From positions 1 through 64,000 of the forward strand of contig NZ_RXOE01000003.1 of assembly GCF_003965815.1 (NCBI RefSeq): 64,000 nt of DNA, read 5' to 3'. Shown piece by piece: positions 46,405-55,800 of this stretch (position 1 is its first letter; the number at the start of each line of letters is the position of its first letter). The position numbers and the translations under genes are program-made. The stretch comes from Variovorax gossypii. Lineage in GTDB: Bacteria; Pseudomonadota; Gammaproteobacteria; Burkholderiales; Burkholderiaceae_C. The notes under the pieces are model-generated. The model saw only the letters and a list, made by a program, of their open reading frames with translations. It made no database searches and had not been told where the DNA came from.

Positions 46405-47685
46405 CTAGGGTGTCCTGAAGATTTGTCGTGCTGCTTCGATGGTGGCGGCGATGTCCTCGTCGCTGTGGGCCGCGCTCACGAAGCCTGCTTCGTAAAGCGC
46501 GGGCGCAATATACACGCCGCGATCCAGCAAACCGTGAAACAACGCATTGAATTTCGCGTTGTCGGTTGTCATCACGGTGGCATAGTTTTGCGGCAGGTCT
46601 TTCATCAGGAAGAAGCCGAACATGCCGCCTTCGCTGTCGGCGTTGAAGGGCTGGCCTTCGGCCGCCGCGGCCGCCTTCAGGCCGTCGACCAGCGAGCGCG
46701 TCTTCTTGCCGAGCGCCTCGTAGAAACCGGGCTTCGCGATCTCCTTCAGCGTGGCGAGGCCGCAGGCCGTGGCGACCGGATTGCCCGACAGCGTGCCGGC
46801 CTGGTAGACCGGCCCCAGCGGCGCGAGCTGCTCCATGATCGCGCGCGGCCCGCCGAAGGCCGCGAGAGGCATGCCGCCGCCGATGACCTTGCCGAGCACC
46901 GTGAGGTCGGGCTTGATGCCCAGCACGCCTTGCGCGCCGTGCAGTCCCACGCGAAAGCCCGTCATCACTTCGTCGAACACCAGCAGGGCGCCGTGCTGCG
47001 TGCAGAGCTCGCGGCAGCGGCGGGCGAATTCGGGCGTGGCGCGCACGAAATTCATGTTGCCGGCGATCGCCTCGATCATCAGGCAGGCGATGTCCTTGCC
47101 GTGCAGCGCGAAGGCTTCCTCGAGCTGCTGCAGGTTGTTGTACTCGAGCACGATGGTGTGCTGCACCACCTCGGGCGGCACGCCGGCGGAGGTCGGGTTG
47201 CCGAAGGTGGCGAGGCCGGAGCCGGCCTTCACGAGCAGCGCGTCGGCATGGCCGTGGTAGCAGCCTTCGAACTTGACGATGCTCTTGCGGCCGGTGGCGC
47301 CGCGCGCCAGGCGCAGCGCGCTCATGGCGGCCTCGGTGCCCGAGCTCACGAGGCGCACCATCTCCATCGACGGCACCAGCGCGAGGATCGCCTCGGCCAG
47401 TTCGATCTCGCGCTCGGTCGGCGCGCCGTAGGAGAAGCCCTCGAGCACGGCCTTCTGCACGGCCTCGACCACGGCGGGATGGCCGTGGCCCAGGATCATC
47501 GGGCCCCAGGAGCCGATGTAGTCGATGTAGCGCTTGTCGTTGGCGTCCCAGAAGTAGGCGCCCTGGGCGCGCTGGATGAAGCGGGGCGTGCCGCCCACGG
47601 CCTTGAAGGCACGCACGGGCGAGTTCACGCCCCCGGGGATCACGGCGCGGGCGCGCTCGAAAAGAATGTCGTTGCGGTCGGTCAT
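46405..47685 (-). CDS. hemL: Glutamate-1-semialdehyde 2,1-aminomutase HemL
   Basis: 426 residues. A class III PLP aminotransferase with the HemL signatures [44 protein letters not shown] and the PLP Lys in [11 protein letters not shown] near 265. It makes 5-aminolevulinate for haem and chlorophyll-type tetrapyrroles. ATG 47685 overlaps the thiD-like stop by one base (TGATG). Confidence 0.97.
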   Translation of the reverse strand: MTDRNDILFERARAVIPGGVNSPVRAFKAVGGTPRFIQRAQGAYFWDANDKRYIDYIGSWGPMILGHGHPAVVEAVQKAVLEGFSYGAPTEREIELAEAILALVPSMEMVRLVSSGTEAAMSALRLARGATGRKSIVKFEGCYHGHADALLVKAGSGLATFGNPTSAGVPPEVVQHTIVLEYNNLQQLEEAFALHGKDIACLMIEAIAGNMNFVRATPEFARRCRELCTQHGALLVFDEVMTGFRVGLHGAQGVLGIKPDLTVLGKVIGGGMPLAAFGGPRAIMEQLAPLGPVYQAGTLSGNPVATACGLATLKEIAKPGFYEALGKKTRSLVDGLKAAAAAEGQPFNADSEGGMFGFFLMKDLPQNYATVMTTDNAKFNALFHGLLDRGVYIAPALYEAGFVSAAHSDEDIAATIEAARQIFRTP

Positions 47686-48647
47686 CAGTGTCGGGTGTCG
47701 TGTGGGGGAAGGGCGAAGTCGGGCGGTGTGTCGGGGTCTTCGCCGCCGTCTTCGTCCTCGGGTTCGGCCCAGAACAGGCGGTCGGGCAGTACGTGGCCCA
47801 TGCCGGGGCGGAAACCGGCGTCGAGGCAGCGGTCCATGTAGGCCAGCGCTTCGGTGGTCGCGGCCACGAGGTCGGTGCCGCTGGCGAGCAGGGCGGCCAG
47901 CGCGGCCGACAGGGTGTCGCCCGCGCCGGCGAAGACGGCCTCGAGCCGCTCGTACTTCTCGCTGGCGAGCACCGACTGCGGCGAGGCCAGCACGTTGTCG
48001 ATGAACTGGTCCGGCAGCATCAGGCCGGTGACCAGCGTGTAGGGCACGCCGAACTCGCCGGCGGCCTTGGCGATGTCCCGCGCGCCGGGTGGACGATCGC
48101 CGTTCCAGTCCGGAAGCAGCCAGCGCCACAGGGTGCTGTGGTTTCCAACCAACACCGTCGTCTGGGGCAGGACCAGCTCCCGAAAAGCGTCCAGATAGGG
48201 CTCGATCAGGTTCTCGTCCCACCACGAAAGGTTGGGCATGTAGGCCACCACGGGCACCTCCGGATAGTCGGCGGCGGTTTCCGCGATGGTGCTCAGCGCC
48301 TCGGTGGTGCCGGCAAAGCCCACCTTGATCAGCTGGACTTCCACGTCCTCCAGGATGGAGCGCGCCTGCTCGGCGATGGCTTCCTCGTCGAAGGGGAAGT
48401 GATCGAAAATCTCTGCCGTGTCGCGGGCATAGGCACCCGTGACGACCGGCAGGATGTGTGCGCCTACCGACCCCATTGCCAGGGCGTCGGCCCCCAGGCC
48501 GCCCGCCCCGCTGGGATCGCTGGCGTTGAAGACCAGCACGCAGGGGGGATTCAGGTCGCGTTCGGCCAGTTCGCCGTCGTCCTGCGAGGGGTCGTTAAGA
48601 TCGCCCGGTTTGCGGGCGTTGTCTGCTGGAAGTAAGTAGATGGTCAT
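47685..48647 (-). CDS. thiD: Hydroxymethylpyrimidine/phosphomethylpyrimidine kinase ThiD-like
   Basis: 320 residues. [28 protein letters not shown] resembles the ThiD N-terminal motif (here N replaces the usual AG at that place), with [13 protein letters not shown] and [16 protein letters not shown] as the C-terminal GAGD motif for ATP. Extra tails of about 30 residues at the N-terminus (acidic) and C-terminus (Asp/Glu/Pro) are not usual. It would phosphorylate HMP in thiamine synthesis. The altered substrate region leaves some doubt about specificity. Confidence 0.85.
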   Translation of the reverse strand: MTIYLLPADNARKPGDLNDPSQDDGELAERDLNPPCVLVFNASDPSGAGGLGADALAMGSVGAHILPVVTGAYARDTAEIFDHFPFDEEAIAEQARSILEDVEVQLIKVGFAGTTEALSTIAETAADYPEVPVVAYMPNLSWWDENLIEPYLDAFRELVLPQTTVLVGNHSTLWRWLLPDWNGDRPPGARDIAKAAGEFGVPYTLVTGLMLPDQFIDNVLASPQSVLASEKYERLEAVFAGAGDTLSAALAALLASGTDLVAATTEALAYMDRCLDAGFRPGMGHVLPDRLFWAEPEDEDGGEDPDTPPDFALPPHDTRH

Positions 48648-48758
48648 ACGCCGTGCGGAATCCCCTGGATGGTGGCATAGGCGCGACGTTTACCGTCTGC
48701 CAGTGAGATACGCATAGATACACTCGTTGCATTTAATGAACAAGGACTTTAAGCTCCG
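48648..48758. promoter_or_regulatory. Divergent promoter region thiD/rubredoxin
   Basis: 111 bases between divergent starts. The stretch near 48705-48740 (ATACGCATAGATACACTC, TTGCATTTAATGAAC) is comparatively AT-rich and is the likely promoter for the rubredoxin gene. No specific operator is identified. Confidence 0.4.
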
Positions 48759-48929
48759 ATGAATACGAAAACTTGGATGTGCCTGATTTGTGGGTGGATC
48801 TATGACGAAGCGGTTGGTGTACCGGAAGATGGCATCGCGGCAGGCACGGCCTGGGCCGATGTTCCGATGAACTGGACCTGTCCTGAGTGCGGTGCGCGCA
48901 AGGAAGACTTCGAAATGGTTGAAATCTGA
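48759..48929 (+). CDS. Rubredoxin
   Basis: 56 residues. C8-L-I-C11-G and C41-P-E-C44-G bind one iron, with WIYDEAVG and [12 protein letters not shown] typical of rubredoxins. It is a small soluble electron carrier. The gene lies upstream of pilG, with an 84-base gap, and is divergent from thiD; in related genomes this gene sits in the same place. Confidence 0.96.
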   Translation: MNTKTWMCLICGWIYDEAVGVPEDGIAAGTAWADVPMNWTCPECGARKEDFEMVEI

Positions 48930-49013
48930 AAGCATGGCATAGATAGAGCTACGCGGTCTGCGTCGATGTTCGGCGCGGCGGGCTTCCAAGTCTCATGAGC
49001 AGGAGCGTTTGCA

Positions 49014-49412
49014 ATGGGCCCGAATGGATCTGGTTACAAGGTGCTGGTCATCGACGACAGCAACACCATCCGGCGCAGTGCCGAGATTTTTCTGAAGCAG
49101 GGTGGGCACGAGGTTCTTCTCGCGGAAGACGGCTTCGACGCGCTCTCCAAGGTTAACGACCACAAGCCGCATCTGATTTTCTGCGACATCCTGATGCCGC
49201 GCCTCGACGGCTATCAGACTTGCGCCATCATCAAGCGCAACGCCCACTTTTCCAACGTCCCGGTCGTCATGCTGTCGTCGAAAGACGGTGTATTCGACAA
49301 GGCACGCGGCCGCATGGTCGGTTCCCAGGACTACCTGACCAAGCCTTTCACCAAAGACCAGCTGCTGCAGGCCGTGCAGCAGTTTGGCACCGTTCAACAG
49401 GAAGTGCAGTAA
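49014..49412 (+). CDS. pilG: Response regulator PilG
   Basis: 132 residues, receiver domain only. D14-D15 acidic pocket, phosphoacceptor D58 in FCDILMPRLDGY, SSKDG and Lys in LTKPF. As in Pseudomonas PilG it should respond to ChpA and promote type IV pilus extension. Start ATG 49014; upstream GAGCAGGAGCG is the likely ribosome site. Its stop overlaps the pilH start by one base (TAATG). Confidence 0.94.
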   Translation: MGPNGSGYKVLVIDDSNTIRRSAEIFLKQGGHEVLLAEDGFDALSKVNDHKPHLIFCDILMPRLDGYQTCAIIKRNAHFSNVPVVMLSSKDGVFDKARGRMVGSQDYLTKPFTKDQLLQAVQQFGTVQQEVQ

Positions 49413-49777
49413 TGCCTATTCGCAAAATCCTCGTCGTCGACGACTCCAAGACGGAACTGGTGTTCCTGTCCGACCTCCTCCAGAAGAACGGCTTTGCCGT
49501 CAAGACGGCCGAAAACGCCGACGACGCCATGCGCCGCCTCGAGGAAGAGCACCCCGACCTGATCCTCATGGACGTGGTCATGCCCGGCCAGAACGGCTTC
49601 CAGCTCACGCGCGCCATCGCCCGCGACCCGAAGTACGCCGCCATCCCGATCATCCTGTGCACCAGCAAGAACCAGGAGACCGACCGCGTGTGGGGCATGC
49701 GCCAGGGCGCGCGCGACTACATCGTGAAGCCGGTCAACGCCGCCGACCTGATGTCCAAGATCAGCGCGCTGAACTGA
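49412..49777 (+). CDS. pilH: Response regulator PilH
   Basis: 121 residues, receiver domain only. D10-D11, phosphoacceptor D54 in LMDVVMPGQNGF, CTSKN, and Lys in IVKPV. In the Pil-Chp system PilH opposes PilG in pilus retraction and also acts as a phosphate sink. Second gene of the cluster. Confidence 0.93.
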   Translation: MPIRKILVVDDSKTELVFLSDLLQKNGFAVKTAENADDAMRRLEEEHPDLILMDVVMPGQNGFQLTRAIARDPKYAAIPIILCTSKNQETDRVWGMRQGARDYIVKPVNAADLMSKISALN

Positions 49778-49796
49778 GCGAAAGCCTGCCGAGTCC

Positions 49797-50330
49797 ATGG
49801 CGAATCGCGATGCTCTGAGAGCCTTCCAGTCCCGGCTGGCGAGCCGCCTGCAGGCCGCTCGCACGACGGGCGTGGCCGCCACGTGGCTGGCGGTCGAGGC
49901 GGGCGAGGGCAAATACCTCTTTCCGCTGGGACACGCCGGCGAGATCTTTCCCTGGACGCCGCCGCAGCCCGTGCCCTACACGGAGCCGTGGTTCCTCGGC
50001 GTCGCCAACCTGCGCGGCGGCCTCTACGGCGTCGTGCAGCTTTCGGCGTTCGCCACTGGCGTCCCGGGCGCGCTGGCCGCTACCGAGGCGGCGCGCATCC
50101 AGTCGCGGCTCGTTGCTTTCAACGAGCTGCTCGAAGTCAACTGCGCATTGCTGGTCGATCGACTGGCGGGGTTGCGGGGGGCGGAGGCCTTCACGGCGTC
50201 CGAGCCTCCTGGCGCAGAAGCACCTGCCTGGCACGGGCATCTGTTTACCGATGCAGCGGGGGAGCGCTGGCAGGAAGTCAACCTGCAGGCGCTTTCGCAG
50301 CAACCCCAGTTTTTGAGTATTGGTGCGTAG
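49797..50330 (+). CDS. pilI: CheW-like adaptor PilI
   Basis: 177 residues with a CheW fold (YLFPLGHAGEIFPW, FLGVANLRGGLYGVVQL, NELLEVNCALLVDRLAGL). It would link the chemoreceptor PilJ to the kinase ChpA. Starts at ATG 49797. Confidence 0.9.
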   Translation: MANRDALRAFQSRLASRLQAARTTGVAATWLAVEAGEGKYLFPLGHAGEIFPWTPPQPVPYTEPWFLGVANLRGGLYGVVQLSAFATGVPGALAATEAARIQSRLVAFNELLEVNCALLVDRLAGLRGAEAFTASEPPGAEAPAWHGHLFTDAAGERWQEVNLQALSQQPQFLSIGA

Positions 50331-50360
50331 TCGTACCGGAAACCACCTGAAGGACCGACC

Positions 50361-52670
50361 GTGAGCTCGATCGCCGACAAGTTCAAGAAATTACTGCCCG
50401 TGAACAACGGGAACGACAAGGCCCGCGTCGATGGCTCCGGTTCGATATCGATCGACGATGTCGACACCGTCCAGGTTCCGGACGAGAAAACCGTGCGCCT
50501 CGCCAAGAAGGGGGCCGCGCCCGCCGACACCAGCTTCGGCGACGTCGACCTGCCCGGCGGCGGCGATGCCGCCAACGAGCCCGGCGCGGCGGCCGTCGAG
50601 GCGCTGCCCGACGCCACCGGCGGCCGTGCGGGTTCCAGCCCGGCGAAACAACAGCGGATCCTGGCCATCATGCTGGCGATCGTGGTGCTGTTGCTGCTGC
50701 TGGTTGCCGGCTCCTCCATTCTTCGCGCCGAGCGCCTCGCGCAGCAGGTGGCGGCCACCGGCCAGTCGCTGATGCAGTCGCAGCGCCTGGCCAAGTCGAT
50801 CTCCCAGGCCCTCGTCGGCAGCCCCTCGGCGTTCGTCGAAGTGAAGGACAGCGCCGACGACCTTACGCGTCGCGTGCACGGCCTGACCAACGGCGACGAC
50901 TCCCTGCGCCTGGAAGCCGTCGGCAACCAGTACGACGAGGAGATGGGCAAGATCAACCCCCTCGTCACCCGCGCCGAGGCCAGCGCCAAGGCCGTGCTGG
51001 CCCAGCGCCAGATCCTGACGCAGGTGGGTGCCGCTCTGCGCGACATCAACCAGCAGTCGTCCACGCTGCTCGAGATGACGGAAACCGTCGCCTCGCTGAA
51101 GATGCAGCAGAACGCCACGCTGCCCGAGATCTCCGCCGCCGGCCAGCTCGTGATGCTGACGCAGCGCATCGGCAAGTCGACCAACGAGTTCTTCACGGTC
51201 GAGGGCGTGAACCCCGACGCCGTGTTCCTGCTGGGCAAGGACCTGAACACCTTCCAGGAAACCACCCGCGGCCTGCTCGACGGCAATGCGCAGCAGCGCT
51301 TCCCCGGCTCGAAGGACCCGCAGACGCGCCAGCAGCTCGAGGCCATCCTGAAGACCTACGAGCAGATGCGCACGCAGGCTTCGGCCATTCTGGGCAACCT
51401 GCAGGGCCTGGTGGCAGCGCGCGAAGCGCAGGCATCCATCCTGACCGACAGCGAGCCGCTGCGTAAGTCGCTCGGCGACCTGCAGGAAAAGCTCTCCGCC
51501 CGCACCGGCCTGGGCGCCGGCACCATCGTGCTGCTGTTCGTGCTCTCGCTGGCCGCCCTGGCACTCGCCGGCGCCATCGGTTTCGTGCAGGTGCGCGAAG
51601 GCCGCGAACGCGCCGCCGTCGCCGAACGCGAGCGTCTGGCCGCCGAACAGGCTTCCGACGAAGCCAGCCGCGTGAACAACGCCAACCAGGCCGCCATTCT
51701 TCGCCTGATGAACGAACTGCAGACAGTGGCCGAAGGCGACCTGACGCAGGAAGCGACCGTGACCGAGGACATCACCGGCGCCATCGCCGACTCGGTGAAC
51801 TACACGGTGGAAGAACTGCGACTGCTGGTGGGCAACGTGCAGAACACGGCTACCCGCGTGGCGCAGACGACGTCGCAGGTGGAAAGCACCTCGACCGAAC
51901 TGCTGGCGGCTTCCACCGAACAGCTGCGCGAGATTCGCGAAACCGGCCAGTCGGTGCTGACCATGGCCGAGCGAATCAACGGCGTGTCCACGCAAGCGCA
52001 AGAGTCCGCCACGGTGGCGCGCCAGTCGCTGCAGGCCGCATCCTCGGGTCTGCAGGCCGTGCAGAACGCCATCGGCGGTATGAACTCCATCCGCGACCAG
52101 ATCCAGGAAACCTCCAAGCGGATCAAGCGCCTGGGCGAATCCTCGCAGGAGATCGGTGAAATCACGGAGCTGATCTCGGACATTACCGAACAGACGAACG
52201 TGCTGGCTCTGAACGCCGCCATTCAGGCAGCGTCCGCCGGTGAAGCAGGCCGAGGCTTCTCGGTGGTGGCGGAAGAAGTTCAGCGACTGGCCGAACGCTC
52301 CGCGGACGCCACGCGCCAGATCTCGGCGCTGGTGAAGGCGATTCAGACCGACACGCAGGACGCGGTGGGCGCCATGGAGCGTTCCACGCAGGGTGTGGTC
52401 GAAGGGGCCAAGCTGTCCGACAACGCGGGTACCGCGCTGTCCGAGATCGACCGCGTGTCGCGCCGACTCGCCGACCTGATCGAGCAGATTTCGCAATCCG
52501 CCTCCCGCGAAGCCGACTCGGCCAACGTGGTGGCCGCGAACATCCAGCACATTTTCGCGGTGACGGAACAGACCGGAGAAGGTACGCGTACCACGGCCCA
52601 GCAGGTGCGCGAACTCTCGCAGATGGCCGAAGAACTGCGCCGCTCGGTCGCCCGTTTCAAGATTGCGTGA
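50361..52670 (+). CDS. pilJ: Type IV pilus methyl-accepting chemotaxis protein PilJ
   Basis: 769 residues from GTG 50361 (AAGGA upstream). Acidic cytoplasmic N-terminus (~1-95), first membrane helix ~97-117, periplasmic region with PilJ-type helices to ~380, second membrane helix ~385-410, then a coiled-coil signalling domain with LALNAAIQAASAGEAGRGFSVV as the hairpin tip. It senses a surface or pilus-related signal and controls ChpA. A long N-terminal extension before the first helix is unlike the Pseudomonas protein. Confidence 0.92.
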   Translation: MSSIADKFKKLLPVNNGNDKARVDGSGSISIDDVDTVQVPDEKTVRLAKKGAAPADTSFGDVDLPGGGDAANEPGAAAVEALPDATGGRAGSSPAKQQRILAIMLAIVVLLLLLVAGSSILRAERLAQQVAATGQSLMQSQRLAKSISQALVGSPSAFVEVKDSADDLTRRVHGLTNGDDSLRLEAVGNQYDEEMGKINPLVTRAEASAKAVLAQRQILTQVGAALRDINQQSSTLLEMTETVASLKMQQNATLPEISAAGQLVMLTQRIGKSTNEFFTVEGVNPDAVFLLGKDLNTFQETTRGLLDGNAQQRFPGSKDPQTRQQLEAILKTYEQMRTQASAILGNLQGLVAAREAQASILTDSEPLRKSLGDLQEKLSARTGLGAGTIVLLFVLSLAALALAGAIGFVQVREGRERAAVAERERLAAEQASDEASRVNNANQAAILRLMNELQTVAEGDLTQEATVTEDITGAIADSVNYTVEELRLLVGNVQNTATRVAQTTSQVESTSTELLAASTEQLREIRETGQSVLTMAERINGVSTQAQESATVARQSLQAASSGLQAVQNAIGGMNSIRDQIQETSKRIKRLGESSQEIGEITELISDITEQTNVLALNAAIQAASAGEAGRGFSVVAEEVQRLAERSADATRQISALVKAIQTDTQDAVGAMERSTQGVVEGAKLSDNAGTALSEIDRVSRRLADLIEQISQSASREADSANVVAANIQHIFAVTEQTGEGTRTTAQQVRELSQMAEELRRSVARFKIA

Positions 52671-52679
52671 TGACGATCT

Positions 52680-52772
52680 CCCCCAGCCTTCGCGCACTTC
52701 GTGTCGCTTCGGCAACCCCCTTCCGGGGGCAACACCTGCGGCCCGGCAAAGCCGGTTCCGCGGTGTTCCTTG
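52680..52772 (+). repeat. Dispersed intergenic palindromic repeat, copy C
   Basis: CCCCCAGCCTTCGCGCACTT, core GTGTCGCTTCGGCAACCCCC, CCCCCTTCCGGGGG hairpin and a longer ACACC...GGTGT hairpin. Located between pilJ and chpA, inside one apparent transcription unit. Confidence 0.85.
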
Positions 52773-52854
52773 AAGTGGCCGCGACGGCCTTGCGCATTCG
52801 GGGCGCCCTGCGTCCATTGGAAAACTGACAGTCTAAGAACGGCGAGCACCCAAC

Positions 52855-55800
52855 GTGTCGACTCAAACCCCTGCCACGGCCCCTCACGCCGGCAACACGC
52901 CGGTCACCGAAGACCTCGGGCCGCTGGCCTGGGTGCTGGGAGAAATCCAGAAATCCCTCGACGGTGTAGGCAAGTCGTTGCGGCGCTTCGTGCGCGAGGT
53001 GGATGCCGCGAGCGAGCCCGAGAGCGGGCCGCTGCAGATGGCCCGCCAGCAACTTCACCAGGCCGTCGGCGCGCTCCAGATGGTGGGGCACTCCTCGCCC
53101 GCGCTGGTGCTGGGCGCCATCGAGTTCGCGGTGCAGGGCTTCATCGCCGAGCCGCAGCGCTGCAACGAAGCGGCAGTGAACAAGATCGAGCGTGCCGGCT
53201 TCGCCGTCACCGACTTCCTCGGCGCGCTGCTGGCCGGCAAGCCGGTTTCCTCGGTGGCGCTCTTTCCCCAGTACCGCGATGTGCTGGAGCTGGTCGGCAA
53301 CGAGCGCGTGCACCCGGCCGACCTCTGGAGCACCGCCTGGCGCTGGGTCGAGATCAAGCCGGCGCTCACGCAGGCGGCCGTTGCCTACGACCCCGCCGTG
53401 CGCTCGCGGCTCGACCGCGAGGTGCTGCAGCTGATCAAGAGCGGCGACACGCAGGCCGCGCGCCGGCTGCATGCGCTGTGCCTGGGCCTCGGCCGCGGCG
53501 CGCTGCTGCCCCGCGTCGCGAGCTTCTGGACGCTGGCCGCGGGCTTCTTCGAGGCCCTGGCCACCGGGCTGATCACGCCCGACGCCTACGTCAAGCGCGC
53601 CGCCTCGCGCGTGCTGCTGCAATACGCCACGCTCGCGCGCGGCGACAGCCTCGTGTCCGACCGCCTCGGACAAGACCTGCTGTTCTTCTGCGCGCAGGCC
53701 GTGCCCACAGCCGGCGACGACGCCGCCACGCTGCGCACCGTGCGCCTCGCCTGGGGCATCGCCGGCGAGCAGCACGTCGACTACAACGTCGAGCAGTTCG
53801 GCCGCTTCGATCCGCTGGTGCTGCAACAGGCCCGCAAGCGCATCGAGACGGCCAAGGAAATGTGGTCGGCGCTCTCGGGCGGCGACATCACCCGCACGCG
53901 CCAGGTGGCCGACACCTTCGCGCAGCTCGGCGAATCACTGCAGAAGCTGCATCCGCCGAGCCTGCCGATGGTGCAGGCGCTCACCCATGCGGTCGAAGCC
54001 TCCGTGCGTTCCGGCCAGGCTCCGGGCACCGAACTCGCGATGGAAGTCGCCACCTCGGTGCTCTACCTGGAAGCCGCCCTCGAAGACCTGGACCCGAGCG
54101 ATCCGCAGCTCACCGCCCGCACGCTGCAGCTGGCGGGCCGCATCGAGCGCGTGCGCGCCGGCGGCCATTCCGAGCCGCTCGAGCCGTGGATGGAGGATCT
54201 CTACCGCCGCGTGAGCGACCGCCAGACCATGGGCACCGTGGTCGACGAGCTGCGCAGCCACCTGAGCGAACTCGAGAAGTCGCTCGACCAGTATTTCCGC
54301 CGCCCCGCTGAAAAGGGCCTGCTGCGCACCGTGCCGACGCAACTCATGCAGATGCGCGGTGTGTTCTCCGTGCTCGGCCTCGACCAGGCCGCGCTCACCG
54401 TGCAGCGCATGCGCGAAGACGTCGAGGCGATGCTCGTCAGCACCTCGCCGGCCGAGGAAATGGCCGGCTTCGACGCGCTGGGCAACAACCTCGGCGCGCT
54501 CGGCTTCCTGATCGACATGCTGGGCTACCAGCCCGCGCTGGCCAAGCGCCTGTTCGTGTTCGACGCCGATGCCGGCGAACTCAAGCCGCTGATGGGCCGT
54601 CAGGCCGCCGACGCCACGGCCGGCGAGGGCGCCGCGCCCAGCCAGGCTCCGGCCGCCCCGGTGCTCAGCATCGAGGAAGTCGACGCCCAGATAGCCTCGA
54701 AGCTCGCGGCGCTTGCCGCGCCCAAGGCCAAGCCCTCGCCGATCGAGGAATTCAGCAGCAAGGCCGACAGCTGGACCAACAAGATCTCCGGCCCGACCGC
54801 GCTGCCCGACACCGAAGTCACCGAGCTCGAAGAAGACGACCTGCAGAACATCTTCCTCGACGAAGCCCGCGAGGTGGTGCAGAACGGCCTGGCCGCCATC
54901 GCTGAGCTCGCCAGCTACCCGGACGACACCGAAGAACTCACGATCCTGCGCCGCGCCTTCCACACGCTCAAGGGCAGCTCGCGCATGGTCGGCCTCACCG
55001 AGTTCGGCGATGCCGCCTGGTCGCTCGAGCAGGTGCTCAACACCTGGCTGGCCGACCAGCGCGCCGCCACGCCGGAACTGCTGGCAGGCACCGAACGCAC
55101 GATGAAGGAATTCGGCGAGTGGGTCGAAGCCATCGCCGCCGGCTCCGCACAGGGCTGGAAGTCCGCGCCGTTCAGCCGCGTGGCCAACGCGCTGCTGGCG
55201 GGCGAACCCGTGCCTCCGCCGGTGCGCGTGGCCGATGCCGAAGCCCTTGCTGTGGCCGCGCGCCACATCGCGGCCGAGCCGCCCGTTTCCGCGCCAGAAC
55301 CCGCGCCCATCGAGGTCGTGGCCCCGGTGGCGGCGGAGCTGCCTCCGCTGCAGTTGCCCGACCTGCCGGACCTGTCCCTGACGGCGGAAGCACCCGCGCC
55401 GGCGCCTGTCGCTGCTGCCCCGGAAGCTCCCGCAGTTCCCGAAGCCCCGCTCGAAACCCTGGCCTGGCAGGAGCCGGAGCCCGCGAAGGCCGCCGCCACG
55501 CCCGAGGCCGACGACGATTTCGCCTCGACCGATTTCATCGACTTCGAAGCCAAGCAGACCGACGAGCCTCCGCCGCCGCTGGTGCTGCCGAGCGGCGAGA
55601 TGTTCGACTTCCTGGCGCCGCCAGCCAGGACGCCTGCCGTCGTGGAACTGAAGTCGGAGCCCGCCGAGCCGCCGGCTCCCGCTGCCGAACCCATCGTCAC
55701 CTCCGTGCCCACCACGGCTGGCCTGCCCGACCTGCAATGGGAACCCGAGCCGCTGCCCGTGCAGGCCGCCGCCGAGCCCGTCGTCGAACCCGAAGTGGTC

